A stretch of DNA of 64,000 nucleotides, from contig CAXYYJ010000013.1 of NCBI GenBank assembly GCA_964293475.1, positions 1 through 64,000 of the forward strand, written 5' to 3'. The stretch is from UBA12170 sp964293475 (GTDB taxonomy: Bacteria; Bacteroidota; Bacteroidia; Bacteroidales; UBA12170). The notes beneath the pieces are model-generated. The model was not told where the DNA came from. It did not search any database and worked only from the letters and a program-made list of their open reading frames with translations. Positions 1 through 8,497 of this stretch are shown in pieces. Positions within the stretch are counted from its first letter, which is position 1, and every line of letters begins with the position of its first letter. The translations under genes and the position numbers were made by a program.

Positions 1-89
1 AAAAAGGCTGAAAGCCTTATTGAATTTTAGCCCGAGGCAACGCCTTGGGCTAAAAGAATAGTGTATTAATTCGCCCTGAAAGGGCAGCT
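1..89. repeat. REP-like hairpin repeat, copy 1
   Basis: This AT-rich segment contains three short hairpins: GGCTGAAAGCC, a TAGCCC...GGGCTA stem, and GCCCTGAAAGGGC. It recurs almost unchanged at 891-979, so the two copies bracket the transposase gene at 89-544 and its upstream region. The last hairpin runs into the transposase stop codon. REP-associated tyrosine transposases are known to sit among such repeats; that this transposase mobilises these copies is inference. Confidence 0.75.
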
Positions 90-544
90 TAATCTTTCCA
101 TAAATATTCACTATCATATTCTATTCCATATTCCTTCAAAAACAATAAATACTCTTGCTGAAAATTCATCTTTGCGTGATGCTGTTCTTGATTTTCAATG
201 TATTTTTTGGTTTTATCGTGCAACGATGCGCTAACTGAAAAACCACCATAACCACCTTGCCATGCAAATTTGGTGTAATATGGATCCAGCGTTTTAATCC
301 ATCTGCTGCTGTGCCTTTTAATTTCTTCAACCAATTTCATTAAAGCGATATTTTTTGACATCACACAAAGAATATGAACATGATTTTCAACCCCATTAAT
401 GATAATAGGAATAGAACCATTGTCTTTTATAATGCTTCCCATATAGGCATAGAGATGTTCTCTTTCTTGTTTGCGAATGGTGCATGAATTGTATTTGATG
501 TGAAAAACTATATGAACAAATAATTTTGATAATGACTGTGACAT
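89..544 (-). CDS. REP-associated tyrosine transposase (IS200/IS605-like Y1 family)
   Basis: This 151-residue protein has the Y1 transposase fold. It opens with a SLSKLFVHIVFHIK strand and carries the HUH metal-binding motif as NHVHILC near residue 56. The single catalytic Tyr is probably in the helix around KKYIENQEQHHAK (about residue 114). Y1 transposases nick single-stranded DNA at hairpins, and the domesticated RAYT branch acts on REP sequences. The gene is a single-gene locus with no partner TnpB. It is bracketed by hairpin repeats at 1-89, 559-642, 744-826 and 891-979, which favours RAYT over a complete IS200. The length matches the family and the frame is intact, so it may be active. 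Confidence 0.88.
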   Translation of the reverse strand: MSQSLSKLFVHIVFHIKYNSCTIRKQEREHLYAYMGSIIKDNGSIPIIINGVENHVHILCVMSKNIALMKLVEEIKRHSSRWIKTLDPYYTKFAWQGGYGGFSVSASLHDKTKKYIENQEQHHAKMNFQQEYLLFLKEYGIEYDSEYLWKD

Positions 545-558
545 GATATATATTTTAC

Positions 559-642
559 TTGCCCTTTCAGGGCGTTACTGTTGCTCTGGCATTTTACAAC
601 AGGCGCTGCCTGTTGTTGTATTGAATTGCCACTTCGTGGCGC
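559..642. repeat. REP-like hairpin repeat, second type, copy 1
   Basis: This segment directly upstream of the transposase starts with the palindrome GCCCTTTCAGGGC. It continues with a CAACAGGC...GCCTGTTG stem and ends with a TGCCACTTCGTGGC stem. The same order of hairpins recurs at 744-826. The first palindrome is the same one that ends the 1-89 type repeat, read from the other side. Confidence 0.75.
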
Positions 643-743
643 ACAATTTTAGTAAAAATACAAATTTTAAAATATTGAGATAAAAAAATTATTTCATTAG
701 TATGTTGAAAGACTTATAGTTGTGACATCGAACTGATTTTACC

Positions 744-826
744 TGCCCTTTCAGGGCGTTTCGTTTGCTCTGGCATTTTACAACAGGCGATGCCTTATGT
801 TGAATTGAATTGCCACTTCGTGGCGT
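744..826. repeat. REP-like hairpin repeat, second type, copy 2
   Basis: This is a direct repeat of 559-642 with small changes: the middle hairpin is degraded to CAACAGGCGATGCCT. The stretch 643-743 between the two copies is AT-rich and holds no gene. Confidence 0.75.
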
Positions 827-890
827 CTTAAGCAAATAGACCGAAATCTTGTTGTTGATTTAAATTAATATTTTGTGGCATCATTAATAC

Positions 891-979
891 AAAAGGCTGA
901 AAGCCTTATTGAATTTTAGCCCGAGGCAACGTCTCGGGCTAAAACGAACAATATATTTTTTCGCCCTGAAAGGGCAGCT
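891..979. repeat. REP-like hairpin repeat, copy 2
   Basis: This is a direct copy of 1-89 in which the TAGCCCGAG...CTCGGGCTA stem is perfect. It ends just before the 3' end of the next minus-strand gene. Together with the other three repeats it fills the whole 545-1005 intergenic region, which has no other coding content. Confidence 0.75.
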
Positions 980-1005
980 CATAAACATAAAAAATCAATA
1001 TTAAT

Positions 1006-2331
1006 CTACTTCGTCCACAATTCTTCCACAGGATGATAAAGGGCTTCCACAAATTTTTCCCGGGTCATGTTTTCCCAGTGGATAAAGGCATTGCGGTAGA
1101 GATACGTTTGCTTTTGATTGAAAAGACTGAGCACCACCAACACCACGACAAATGCGGTTTTAGCTTTCTTGGAGTTGATACTGGAAAGGGCAAAGGCCAG
1201 CAGCAAGGCAAAAACCCCCAGAAACTCCACATAAACGCGTCCGGAAAAACTTCCTCCATACCACCAATTCCACCAACTTGAAAAAACATAGGTTAAAATG
1301 ATTAGAAAACCTGCCAAACCTATGCTCCCGGCCTTTTCGTACTTGTAAAAACTCCCAAACCCCCAAAGCGATAAAAATAGGATTGGAGTGTAGAGAAACA
1401 AGCCCTTTTTATAGCTGAAGAGAATATCGAGCATGTGCGGATCAGCAAAATTAAATCCTTCGTTGGTATAGGAATAAACAAAGAAATTGCCTGTTTGTAT
1501 CTGATAAATAATGGGTTGTATCGTCATAACCGATAAACTGACCAGAAAAGCCAACGGCAAATAATTCCATTTTACTGACCACAGAAAGTCAAGAGCTGGT
1601 TTTAAATTTTGCCGGTTTCCCGCCAGAAATGGGAGCGAAAAAATCAGAAGTCCATTCACCGGCCTAATGAGTACCACAAGACCAATCGAAAAGGCCATCA
1701 ATAGCAAATCTTTCTTTTGGGGATTCAAAAAGAATTTCCTGGCCGAATAGAAAAACAAGTTGACAAAGGCAAACGAGTACACATGTGACATTCCAGGCTC
1801 AAAGGCGGTATAATAGAACAAATGGGTGCCAAAGACCAAAACCAACAATACAAAGCTGATTTGGTTCTTCTGAAAACCATAGAGAATCAGTAATTTATAT
1901 AAATAGAACAACCCCAGCAATAAATAGAACACTGCCGCAAGATTGATAAAAACCACATAAATCTTTGAATACCCATCGCTGTCGTAACCCAATGGTCCGC
2001 TTAAAATATGTGCTGCAAGAAAAAATGGCAACTGTGCCACCGCCGTTCCCGAGTAGTATTTATTAATTGTTTTTCCGTTGCTGATGGTTCTGTAATTGTA
2101 TTCCAAATCCGGATTATAATACTTTTTCATATCCATGGAATCGTAGAACTGAAAAGATAAGTCGTTGTAAATGAACACGGCAGGCAAATAGGCATAATAG
2201 CCTTTGGCATCCCAGCAAATCAGACTTTTCCACTTGTCTTTTCCCCATTTCACATTGGAGCTGGAAAAAATGACCATGATTCCAATAAAACCAAACGCAA
2301 GAATGACAGTATTTCGTTTTATCCAATTCAT
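1006..2331 (-). CDS. Polytopic membrane protein, GT-C glycosyltransferase-like
   Basis: This 441-residue protein has roughly ten hydrophobic segments, starting with a signal-anchor helix at residues 9-25. The first extracytoplasmic loop carries an acidic motif (WDAKGYYAYLPA, about residue 40). Its position resembles the catalytic Asp loop of polyprenyl-phosphate-dependent GT-C glycosyltransferases; the glycosyltransferase assignment rests only on this topology and motif. It is the last gene of a three-gene minus-strand operon with 1-2 bp gaps, after a PagL-like deacylase and a GIN-domain lipoprotein, so an envelope role is plausible. I cannot name the substrate. Confidence 0.6.
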   Translation of the reverse strand: MNWIKRNTVILAFGFIGIMVIFSSSNVKWGKDKWKSLICWDAKGYYAYLPAVFIYNDLSFQFYDSMDMKKYYNPDLEYNYRTISNGKTINKYYSGTAVAQLPFFLAAHILSGPLGYDSDGYSKIYVVFINLAAVFYLLLGLFYLYKLLILYGFQKNQISFVLLVLVFGTHLFYYTAFEPGMSHVYSFAFVNLFFYSARKFFLNPQKKDLLLMAFSIGLVVLIRPVNGLLIFSLPFLAGNRQNLKPALDFLWSVKWNYLPLAFLVSLSVMTIQPIIYQIQTGNFFVYSYTNEGFNFADPHMLDILFSYKKGLFLYTPILFLSLWGFGSFYKYEKAGSIGLAGFLIILTYVFSSWWNWWYGGSFSGRVYVEFLGVFALLLAFALSSINSKKAKTAFVVVLVVLSLFNQKQTYLYRNAFIHWENMTREKFVEALYHPVEELWTK

Positions 2332-2333
2332 TG

Positions 2334-3086
2334 TTATTCCATTTTAATCAGTTGTCCCTGGCCCGGATTATCCAAAGTAATGGATGGATTTCCCTTATAA
2401 TAGATATTTCCAATGGATGATATGGTGGCACCCAGTGTATAATCAACCCAGATATAGCAGTTGTTTGAGCCTCCGCAACCAATAAAAGTGAAGGTGCTGA
2501 ACATATTTTCTGCATGAACAGGCCCAAAACTCGTGGTAGAAATATAACTCAGGTGCGTATAGCCTTTATAGTAAATATCGGCGGTGCCAATATGAAACGA
2601 GATATAGCTGCGGTGCATATCTACTTCCATATCTACTTTTCCTGCTCCTTCCCACACCGACAAAAGCAGCGAATCGCCGGTAATGGCGTTGGTGGACGAA
2701 ATATCCCCACTCCCGCGGTATTCTATATGTTCCAGAGAATCTACGGTGGCATAAACCGTAATTTCACGGTCGAAACTTCTCACCCAATTGCAGGTATTGT
2801 TGTTTTCTATGGTGAGTTTTTCGTCTTCTATCCGTGTCTCGACTTTCTTCAGCAGGTTTTTTCCCCCGCGAATCGACACATCATAGTGATCGCCCTGAGT
2901 GAGCACCAGATTCACGTTGTCGTTGAGCACAATGGTTTTGAATTTCTGCGCTCCCCTGGATTCGGTAATATCGGCTCCCGTACTGGTAAAGCAGTCGCCC
3001 GGATCGGTTTTCTGGCAGCTTCCCGTAAGGAAAACAATCAAAATCCAGAGGATATTCCAAAGTCGGTTATTTCGCAAAGCTTTCAT
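2334..3086 (-). CDS. Head GIN domain lipoprotein (DUF2807)
   Basis: The protein has about 250 residues. It begins with a lipoprotein signal peptide (MKALRNNRLWNILW..., lipobox TGSC). The rest is a right-handed beta-helix-like DUF2807 / 'putative auto-transporter adhesin head GIN' domain, seen in repeats such as VLNDNVNLVLTQGD, IEYRGSGDISS and ISSIGNIYYKGNP. These Bacteroidota proteins are exported and envelope-attached; their function is not established. I chose the internal ATG at 3086 because it gives the signal peptide and sits 1 bp after the upstream stop. A longer in-frame start at 3161 would overlap the previous gene and put a non-signal segment in front. Confidence 0.85.
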   Translation of the reverse strand: MKALRNNRLWNILWILIVFLTGSCQKTDPGDCFTSTGADITESRGAQKFKTIVLNDNVNLVLTQGDHYDVSIRGGKNLLKKVETRIEDEKLTIENNNTCNWVRSFDREITVYATVDSLEHIEYRGSGDISSTNAITGDSLLLSVWEGAGKVDMEVDMHRSYISFHIGTADIYYKGYTHLSYISTTSFGPVHAENMFSTFTFIGCGGSNNCYIWVDYTLGATISSIGNIYYKGNPSITLDNPGQGQLIKME

Positions 3087-3087
3087 T

Positions 3088-4263
3088 TTATTGTTGTTTT
3101 CCCCAGTCATACTGCAAACGGTAGCCCAAACCCCAGGATACAAAAGCCGCGCGGGCGCCATGGACTCTCAGAGTTACCGAAGCAAAGATATCTCTATAAA
3201 CCAAATATTTCAACGTCAGTTGCTCATAAATATCGCCCTCCGACTTTTCTTTTCCTCCCCAGTAAAAACCTACTCCAAAACCCATCACCACATGTGATAT
3301 GCGCATTTCGTAGGTGGGGGCAATGCCGGGTCGCATCACAGTCATAAAACTGGGGTTCATAATGCCAAGCCTCTCCAGCATGGCTTTGTGGCTTCCATCG
3401 TGACTAAAATCGAAGGATAATCCAATGGCACTGATTTCGTTGAAATACTTCAACACATTCACCGAGGCCATCACCACATTGTAGCGCTCGCCAAAAACAT
3501 TGCCCATGTTCTTGGTGGCATATCCGCCCATAAAATTGAAAATGAATATTTTATTGTCTTTGTAACTAAACGGCGGAATGGATGGTTTTCTTAAAAGAAT
3601 TTTCTCGTTGGGCTTGCTGATTCGTTTACTCAAAGCCACAGAAACCATAGGCAAATTGAGCCCGTAGTTGGGGGTGGCGGTGCTTCCGTTGCTGAAATGG
3701 ATAAGGCTGAAACCGGTGCTCAGCGCTGTCGACGAGTTGATTTGCCAGCGATATTCGCCCATCAGATTCACAGCCACATTCACATGCGAGCCAATGGCAA
3801 TATTTTTATAGTTATCCAGCGGATCGAAGGTTTTGGTGAGATAACTTAATCCCAGCCCCAACCTGAACCCGATAAACGATTTTTCGGTTCGAAGCACCGG
3901 AAAAGTGATGAAAGGATAAACTGCAAAGGCTTGTCCCACCGCCGGATGATTGGCCAAAGTGCTGAAAAATAAGCTAATACCCACATAGGGATAGTTGTGG
4001 ATTCGCTCCCAGTATTTCCTGCCGTAGGTGTCTTTTACCAGCGTGAGCTCAAAGGCCGGAACATGGGCATTGAAAGGCTCCAACTCGGTGTGGTGGTTAA
4101 TGATGAACCCATAATACAGCCGAGGTTCCACCTGAATATTGCTCCGGAAAGTCTTGTGTTTAAACGATTGCACCGACGATTTGGAATAAGCCGATTGCGC
4201 CTGAAGCTTCACAGCCCAGAGCAGGCAAAGGATTACAATAAAAAATCGGAGTTTAATTATCAT
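3088..4263 (-). CDS. Acyloxyacyl hydrolase, lipid A 3-O-deacylase PagL-like
   Basis: This 391-residue protein starts with a signal peptide ending near LQAQS. It is predicted to be an outer-membrane beta-barrel with many alternating amphipathic strands. The segment LIHFSNGSTATPNYGLN (about residue 215) matches the His-x-Ser-Asn catalytic motif of PagL deacylases, which remove an acyl chain from lipid A. The family usually has about 150-190 residues, so this is a long Bacteroidota-type version with extra barrel at the C-terminus. It is the first gene of the operon running down to 1006. Confidence 0.75.
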   Translation of the reverse strand: MIIKLRFFIVILCLLWAVKLQAQSAYSKSSVQSFKHKTFRSNIQVEPRLYYGFIINHHTELEPFNAHVPAFELTLVKDTYGRKYWERIHNYPYVGISLFFSTLANHPAVGQAFAVYPFITFPVLRTEKSFIGFRLGLGLSYLTKTFDPLDNYKNIAIGSHVNVAVNLMGEYRWQINSSTALSTGFSLIHFSNGSTATPNYGLNLPMVSVALSKRISKPNEKILLRKPSIPPFSYKDNKIFIFNFMGGYATKNMGNVFGERYNVVMASVNVLKYFNEISAIGLSFDFSHDGSHKAMLERLGIMNPSFMTVMRPGIAPTYEMRISHVVMGFGVGFYWGGKEKSEGDIYEQLTLKYLVYRDIFASVTLRVHGARAAFVSWGLGYRLQYDWGKQQ

Positions 4264-4364
4264 CGTTTAAAATAGTTTGCAAAGAAACAAAAATTAGCGT
4301 TTTGCAGGCTCAATCTTTCATTAAACGAAGTGGGGTTTTGACTATTGCTTTGGCCTAAAAAAAG

Positions 4365-4372
4365 TACTTTTG
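4365..4372 (+). promoter_or_regulatory. Candidate Bacteroidota -7 promoter element for mazG
   Basis: TACTTTTG fits the Bacteroidota -7 consensus TAnnTTTG and ends 16 bp before the mazG start codon. The upstream T/G-rich stretch at 4335-4352 could carry the -33 element. The divergent gene pair shares only about 125 bp here. Confidence 0.5.
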
Positions 4373-4388
4373 CAAAAAAAAACTTCAC

Positions 4389-5156
4389 ATGCAAGAAAAA
4401 CTCAAAGCCTTCGAACGACTGCTAACCATTATGGACGATTTGCGAACCGGATGTCCCTGGGATCGCAAGCAAACTCTCGAAAGTTTGCGATACCTAACCA
4501 TCGAAGAAGTCTACGAGCTTTCCGATGCCATTCTCGATAAAGACATGCAGGAAATTAAGAAAGAGCTGGGCGATTTGATGTTGCATATGGTTTTTTACGC
4601 CAAAATTGGAAGCGAAACCAACGATTTCGACATGGCCGATGTTCTGAATAGCATCAGCGAGAAGCTCATTTACCGCCATCCGCATATTTACAGCGATGTG
4701 GAGGCCAACGATGCCGAAACTGTGAAACAAAACTGGGAAAAACTCAAGCTCAAGGAGGGCCGCGAATCGGTACTCGATGGCGTTCCCCTTTCGTTGCCAG
4801 CCATGGTAAAGGCCTATCGCATTCAGGAGAAGGTTAGGGGAGTGGGTTTCGACTGGGAACGCCCCGAACAAGTTTGGGAGAAAGTGCAGGAAGAGCTCGA
4901 AGAGTTTCATGTGGAGGTAGAGCAAACCCGCGATAAGGATAAAATGGAAGCCGAATTTGGCGATTTGCTTTTCTCGCTCGTCAACTATGCCCGCTTTCTC
5001 GATATCAACCCCGAAGATGCTTTGGAACGCACCAACAAGAAATTTATAAAACGCTTCAAATACCTCGAGAGCGAAAGCAAAAAAGAAGGCAAAAACATCG
5101 CCGATATGACCCTTGCCGAGATGGATGTTTATTGGAACCGCGCCAAAACATTGTGA
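4389..5156 (+). CDS. mazG: Nucleoside triphosphate pyrophosphohydrolase MazG
   Basis: This 255-residue protein has two tandem MazG domains. The first has the marker GCPWDRKQT (residues 18-26), then a metal-binding helix with EEVYELSDAI and the ELGDLMLH helix. The second repeats the pattern with EELEEFHVEV and EFGDLLFSLVNYARF (about residues 190-210). MazG hydrolyses NTPs and dNTPs to the monophosphate and pyrophosphate, clearing aberrant nucleotides and, in E. coli, limiting ppGpp signalling. Length and motifs match full-length bacterial MazG. It stands alone, divergent from the PagL operon. Confidence 0.95.
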   Translation: MQEKLKAFERLLTIMDDLRTGCPWDRKQTLESLRYLTIEEVYELSDAILDKDMQEIKKELGDLMLHMVFYAKIGSETNDFDMADVLNSISEKLIYRHPHIYSDVEANDAETVKQNWEKLKLKEGRESVLDGVPLSLPAMVKAYRIQEKVRGVGFDWERPEQVWEKVQEELEEFHVEVEQTRDKDKMEAEFGDLLFSLVNYARFLDINPEDALERTNKKFIKRFKYLESESKKEGKNIADMTLAEMDVYWNRAKTL

Positions 5157-5159
5157 TAA

Positions 5160-5192
5160 AATTCACGGGGACACTCCAGGTGACCCCGTGAA
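5160..5192. terminator. Hairpin after mazG, possible terminator
   Basis: ATTCACGGGG at 5160-5169 pairs with CCCCGTGAAT at 5183-5192, a perfect 10-bp stem with a 13-nt loop. It starts 4 bp after the mazG stop codon. No clear T-run follows, so rho-independent termination is uncertain. Confidence 0.5.
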
Positions 5193-5328
5193 TGTCCAGT
5201 ATTACGACAGAGCAATCTCATCTTTGTTAAGAGAGATTTCTCCTCCACCAGTTTGGCTGCGCAATTTGGCAGGCCCCATTTCGAAAGAGCCGAACTTGTG
5301 AGGCGAGTGAGAAATCTTTTTTCCCAAT

Positions 5329-5394
5329 CAGCCTGAAGGGCTGAAACATCACAGAAAAACAACCGAATTATTTCATCAGCCTGAAGGGCTGAAA
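5329..5394. repeat. Two direct copies of an 18-bp hairpin repeat
   Basis: CAGCCTGAAGGGCTGAAA occurs at 5329-5346 and again at 5377-5394, each with a CAGCC/GGCTG stem. It resembles the REP-like GCCCTGAAAGGGC unit at 1-979. Just before it, 5230-5320 has a loose inverted repeat (GAGATTTCTC ... GAGAAATC). The 5157-5436 gap contains no convincing gene. Confidence 0.6.
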
Positions 5395-5436
5395 CAGCAA
5401 AAAAAGAAACCCCCATCTACCTGCAAACAACCAATT

Positions 5437-6717
5437 CTAACGCTTCTCCAACTTATTCAGCAAAGTCATTCCAATTTTGCAGTCAAGGCATTTCTTAAAC
5501 TCGCAGTAATTATTCTTAAGCTCCAGCATGGCCTGCGACTCCAAAGCACTTTGAGCCGTGAAACCCAACTCTCCGAAACGTTTCGAAATCTGATTTTCCT
5601 CAGGGGCTGTTTTACTCAAAAACTCAAGCGCCCGTTCTTCAAATTTTGGCTCCCCCTTATGCCGTCCATACACAAACAGAAACGGAATCACCGAGTTAAT
5701 CAGTATGCCTTCGCGGGAGTTTTCGCCAAGTTTTTTGGGCTTTAGGGGCGATGGAACATCGAAACGATAATGCGAATCCCAAAACTCTGAAGCCGTGGCC
5801 GAGAACAATTGGTTCATTTGCTCCAGCGATTCTGTTTCGAGCATTTTGCTAAACAAAAAATCTGTTTTATTCAGCAAATGAGCTAGTTGCGAAATTCTAA
5901 CATCGGGAAATGCCGCCGGACGAAGCCGCATATATTTCCACAGATGAGCCGGCATGGACACCAATTTGTATTTCTTGCTCAGGAACTCGTATTCTTTCTT
6001 CAGTTGAGAATGATAAATATCCCCGGTTTCAACATCGAGCAGCCCGGCCTGACCAAACAGCAGCGCTTCAATTTGTATAAGTTGGCCTTTATGGCGGGCA
6101 ATAATATTTAAATCGATGCTTCGGGCAAGAATCTGAAACGGCAGCTTGTTAATCTTCTGCCCGAAATAGCCGGCAATGCTGATAAAGAAAGCCTTTTCCC
6201 AATCGTTGGTGGTGCTTTTCAGCAACTCGTCAACAAATTCCGACTTGTTTTCCAACCGCTCAATGGCCAACCGTTCCAGCCAGTTTTTCCACTCAAAATC
6301 AGATATTTCGCTCAGGTTATTGGCGCAGGGAATCCAGTTTTTATTGTGGAGCAAATACTCATATTTATAGTAAATCTGAGAGTTGAAATGGTCTTTAAGC
6401 TCTAGGCAACGGAGCATAACCCCGTTTTGGGTATAGCAATCCTTATCGCACTCAAAAACCACATGCAAAATGGTGTTATTATAGGCCCCATTGTGCTGAT
6501 GCCCATGCTTTTCCCAATCCGACGATTTCACATGAATCTCCACATTCCCCACCCAAATAGTTTCGCCCATTTTAATGGTGGCATTAAAAAAATCGGGGCC
6601 AGAGTCGGAGTTCAGTTGACCGGTTTTTATAATGGTAATTTCTTCACCATCCACCGTATGCAGCGGATTTTGAAGCAGTTGATAGCGCCACAGATAGTAG
6701 AGAAAAGCTTCGGTCAT
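5437..6717 (-). CDS. DUF2851 family protein
   Basis: This 426-residue protein is recognisable as DUF2851, a conserved Bacteroidota family of unknown function. It starts MTEAFLYYLWRYQLL and has the motifs SDSGPDFFNATI and NVEIHVKSSDWEKHGH. The order of acidic and His residues there looks nuclease-like, but that is only an impression. Cys residues cluster at the C-terminus (CEFKKCLDCKIG). I chose the ATG at 6717 because family members start there; an in-frame extension to 6852 gives an atypical hydrophobic leader. The first 80 codons (6476-6717) are duplicated almost exactly at 8498-8739. Confidence 0.85.
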   Translation of the reverse strand: MTEAFLYYLWRYQLLQNPLHTVDGEEITIIKTGQLNSDSGPDFFNATIKMGETIWVGNVEIHVKSSDWEKHGHQHNGAYNNTILHVVFECDKDCYTQNGVMLRCLELKDHFNSQIYYKYEYLLHNKNWIPCANNLSEISDFEWKNWLERLAIERLENKSEFVDELLKSTTNDWEKAFFISIAGYFGQKINKLPFQILARSIDLNIIARHKGQLIQIEALLFGQAGLLDVETGDIYHSQLKKEYEFLSKKYKLVSMPAHLWKYMRLRPAAFPDVRISQLAHLLNKTDFLFSKMLETESLEQMNQLFSATASEFWDSHYRFDVPSPLKPKKLGENSREGILINSVIPFLFVYGRHKGEPKFEERALEFLSKTAPEENQISKRFGELGFTAQSALESQAMLELKNNYCEFKKCLDCKIGMTLLNKLEKR

Positions 6718-6841
6718 GGTCAATAGATTTTTACGAAATCGAAGGTAAAGATTTTTGAAAAACAAACACCCCAAAAATTTCAATTTTAATAATTTTGAAA
6801 GCCACAAGCTCACCAGCCACAATGTTTCCATCATTCCAAAC

Positions 6842-6966
6842 GATAAAACCAAGATTCACATTGCTCTCTAAAAATGGTCAAATTTATTTTGCTTTAATGG
6901 CATATACCTAAAACTATTTTTTTTATATTAGCTACCTAAACACCCCAATGCCAAATTATTAGCTAT
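6842..6966. repeat. Direct repeat B, copy 1 (pair at 10935-11060)
   Basis: This AT-rich segment matches 10935-11060. A central block of about 50 bp (from AATTTATTTTGCTTTAATGG to the ATATTAGC at about 6932) is identical, and the flanks are diverged. The copies delimit about 4.1 kb that includes RhuM and the MFS gene. Similarity fades beyond 6966, where this copy resembles the small broken ORF at 11058 in degraded form. Confidence 0.75.
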
Positions 6967-7484
6967 TGTCGCATTGTTTCTAAATATTTTTTTATCAGTA
7001 TTAAAATATTACTCAATGGGAAATGGGACTGGAATAGCTGCGAAAATTGTTTAATTATGCTTGATGTTGTTGGGATTGTGATATATGGAAATATTCTAAA
7101 CCAGTGTATTTGCAGCATCAACACACTAACCGCTGCTTCAGCTTGCAATAGAGCTGTTTTCTTGCTGACCTGCCCAAGCCTATGCCGCAACCATTGAAAA
7201 CTCCTTGACAAAAATTATGGAAATCAGATAGACTTGCGACTTAAAAAATGTAATTTTGAAACATATTTAAGAACTTGTTATATAATGAAATCATGAAAAG
7301 TATGAATTCAAAAATCGGAAATTAGAAGTAATAACTGCTGTTAACTTCGAAACTTTAAATTCCAGTTTATATATCATAAGCTCAATTAAAAGAAGTTGAA
7401 GAACTTACAACAATTTTTGAAGGGTATTTAAAAACAATGAACAAAAATCTTCAAAATTGTAAAAATAAATTTCTAAATTAACAT
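6967..7484. other. Intergenic stretch with degraded coding remnants
   Basis: No intact gene is supported. The first 150 bp resemble a decayed version of 11058-11196. Just before rhuM, an open frame from about 7378 to the TAA near 7480 reads QLKEVEELTTIFEGYLKTMN and ends NCKNKFLN. It has no start codon, so it looks like the C-terminal stub of a lost gene. The stop lies a few bases before the RhuM start, so the lost gene may have been its operon partner. Confidence 0.45.
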
Positions 7485-8492
7485 ATGAGTAGCGAAATCT
7501 TACTTTATCAATCAGAGGACGGGCAGTTAAAAATTCAGGTTCGTTTAGAGAATGAAACCGTATGGCTGACACAGGCAGATATGGTGGAATTGTTTAAGTC
7601 TTCAAAATCAAACATAAGCGAACATATCAAGCACATTTTTGAAGATGGTGAGCTAGAAGAAGATTCAGTTGTTCGGAAATTCCGAACAACTGCTACCGAT
7701 GGTAAAAGCTATGAAATAAGCCACTACAACCTGGATGTAATAATATCAGTAGGTTACAGAGTAAAATCGCTTCGGGGTACGCAGTTTCGCATTTGGGCAA
7801 CCAACCGCTTAAGGGAATATCTGATTAAAGGCTTCACTATGAACGACGATTTGCTGAAGCAAGGCGGTGGTTACTTTGATGAGTTGCTGAATCGTATTCG
7901 GGATATTCGGTCGTCAGAAAAGGTTTTTTATCGAAAAGTGCTTGAAATTTATGCCACAAGTCTTGACTACGACCCACGGGCAAGTATTACTCAACTGTTT
8001 TTTCAAACAGTTCAAAACAAATTGCATTGGGCAGCACACGGTCATACAGCAGCTGAAATTATTTTTCAAAGAGCCAATGCTCAGTTGCCATTCATGGGCT
8101 TAACGGCATTTAAAGGTAAGAAACCAACAAAACATGATATTGGTGTTGCTAAAAATTACCTTGCCGAAGAAGAATTGTCCGTTTTAAATCGACTGGTTTC
8201 GGCATATCTGGATATTGCAGAAGTAAATGCAATGCAAAGCAGGCCAATGTATATGAAAGATTGGGTTGAAATATTAGATGGATTTATAAAAATGAGCAGA
8301 CAAGATGTGTTGACTAACGCGGGAAAAATTTCGTCTGATCTTGCGCAGCGTAAAGCATTGGCAGAATATGAAAACTACAAAAGCAAAACTGCCGATGAGC
8401 TATCGGAGGTAGAAAAACAGTTTATTGCAAGCATTGAGCTAGCAAGCAAAAAAATAAAAGCATTAAAACAAAAAAGCAAAGAGCGAGAGTAA
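7485..8492 (+). CDS. RhuM family protein
   Basis: This 335-residue protein matches the RhuM ('virulence protein RhuM') family end to end. It has an N-terminal DNA-binding-like segment (TVWLTQADMVELFKSSKSNISEHI, residues 25-48), then VRKFRTTATDGKSYEISHYNLDVIISVGYRV and the FRIWATNRLREYLIKGF motif. A C-terminal helical domain contains YLAEEELSVLNRLVSAYLD. RhuM was named in a Salmonella pathogenicity island and is common in mobile and defence islands; its biochemical role is unclear. It lies between repeat B copy 1 and the duplicated DUF2851 fragment, which supports acquisition by transfer. Confidence 0.88.
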   Translation: MSSEILLYQSEDGQLKIQVRLENETVWLTQADMVELFKSSKSNISEHIKHIFEDGELEEDSVVRKFRTTATDGKSYEISHYNLDVIISVGYRVKSLRGTQFRIWATNRLREYLIKGFTMNDDLLKQGGGYFDELLNRIRDIRSSEKVFYRKVLEIYATSLDYDPRASITQLFFQTVQNKLHWAAHGHTAAEIIFQRANAQLPFMGLTAFKGKKPTKHDIGVAKNYLAEEELSVLNRLVSAYLDIAEVNAMQSRPMYMKDWVEILDGFIKMSRQDVLTNAGKISSDLAQRKALAEYENYKSKTADELSEVEKQFIASIELASKKIKALKQKSKERE

Positions 8493-8497
8493 TAGAA

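Noticed and set aside
2514..3347. Long plus-strand ORF of 277 residues opposite the GIN-domain and PagL genes
   Set aside because: Both opposite-strand genes have signal peptides and family motifs; this is the antisense frame.
5129..5416. Minus-strand ORF covering the hairpin repeats behind mazG
   Set aside because: The repeated SALQAD residues come from translating the 18-bp repeats; it overlaps the mazG end and has no protein-like features.
6963..7211. Minus-strand ORF of 82 residues in the gap before rhuM
   Set aside because: No recognisable motif. The region resembles a decayed version of the sequence at 11058-11196 on the other strand.
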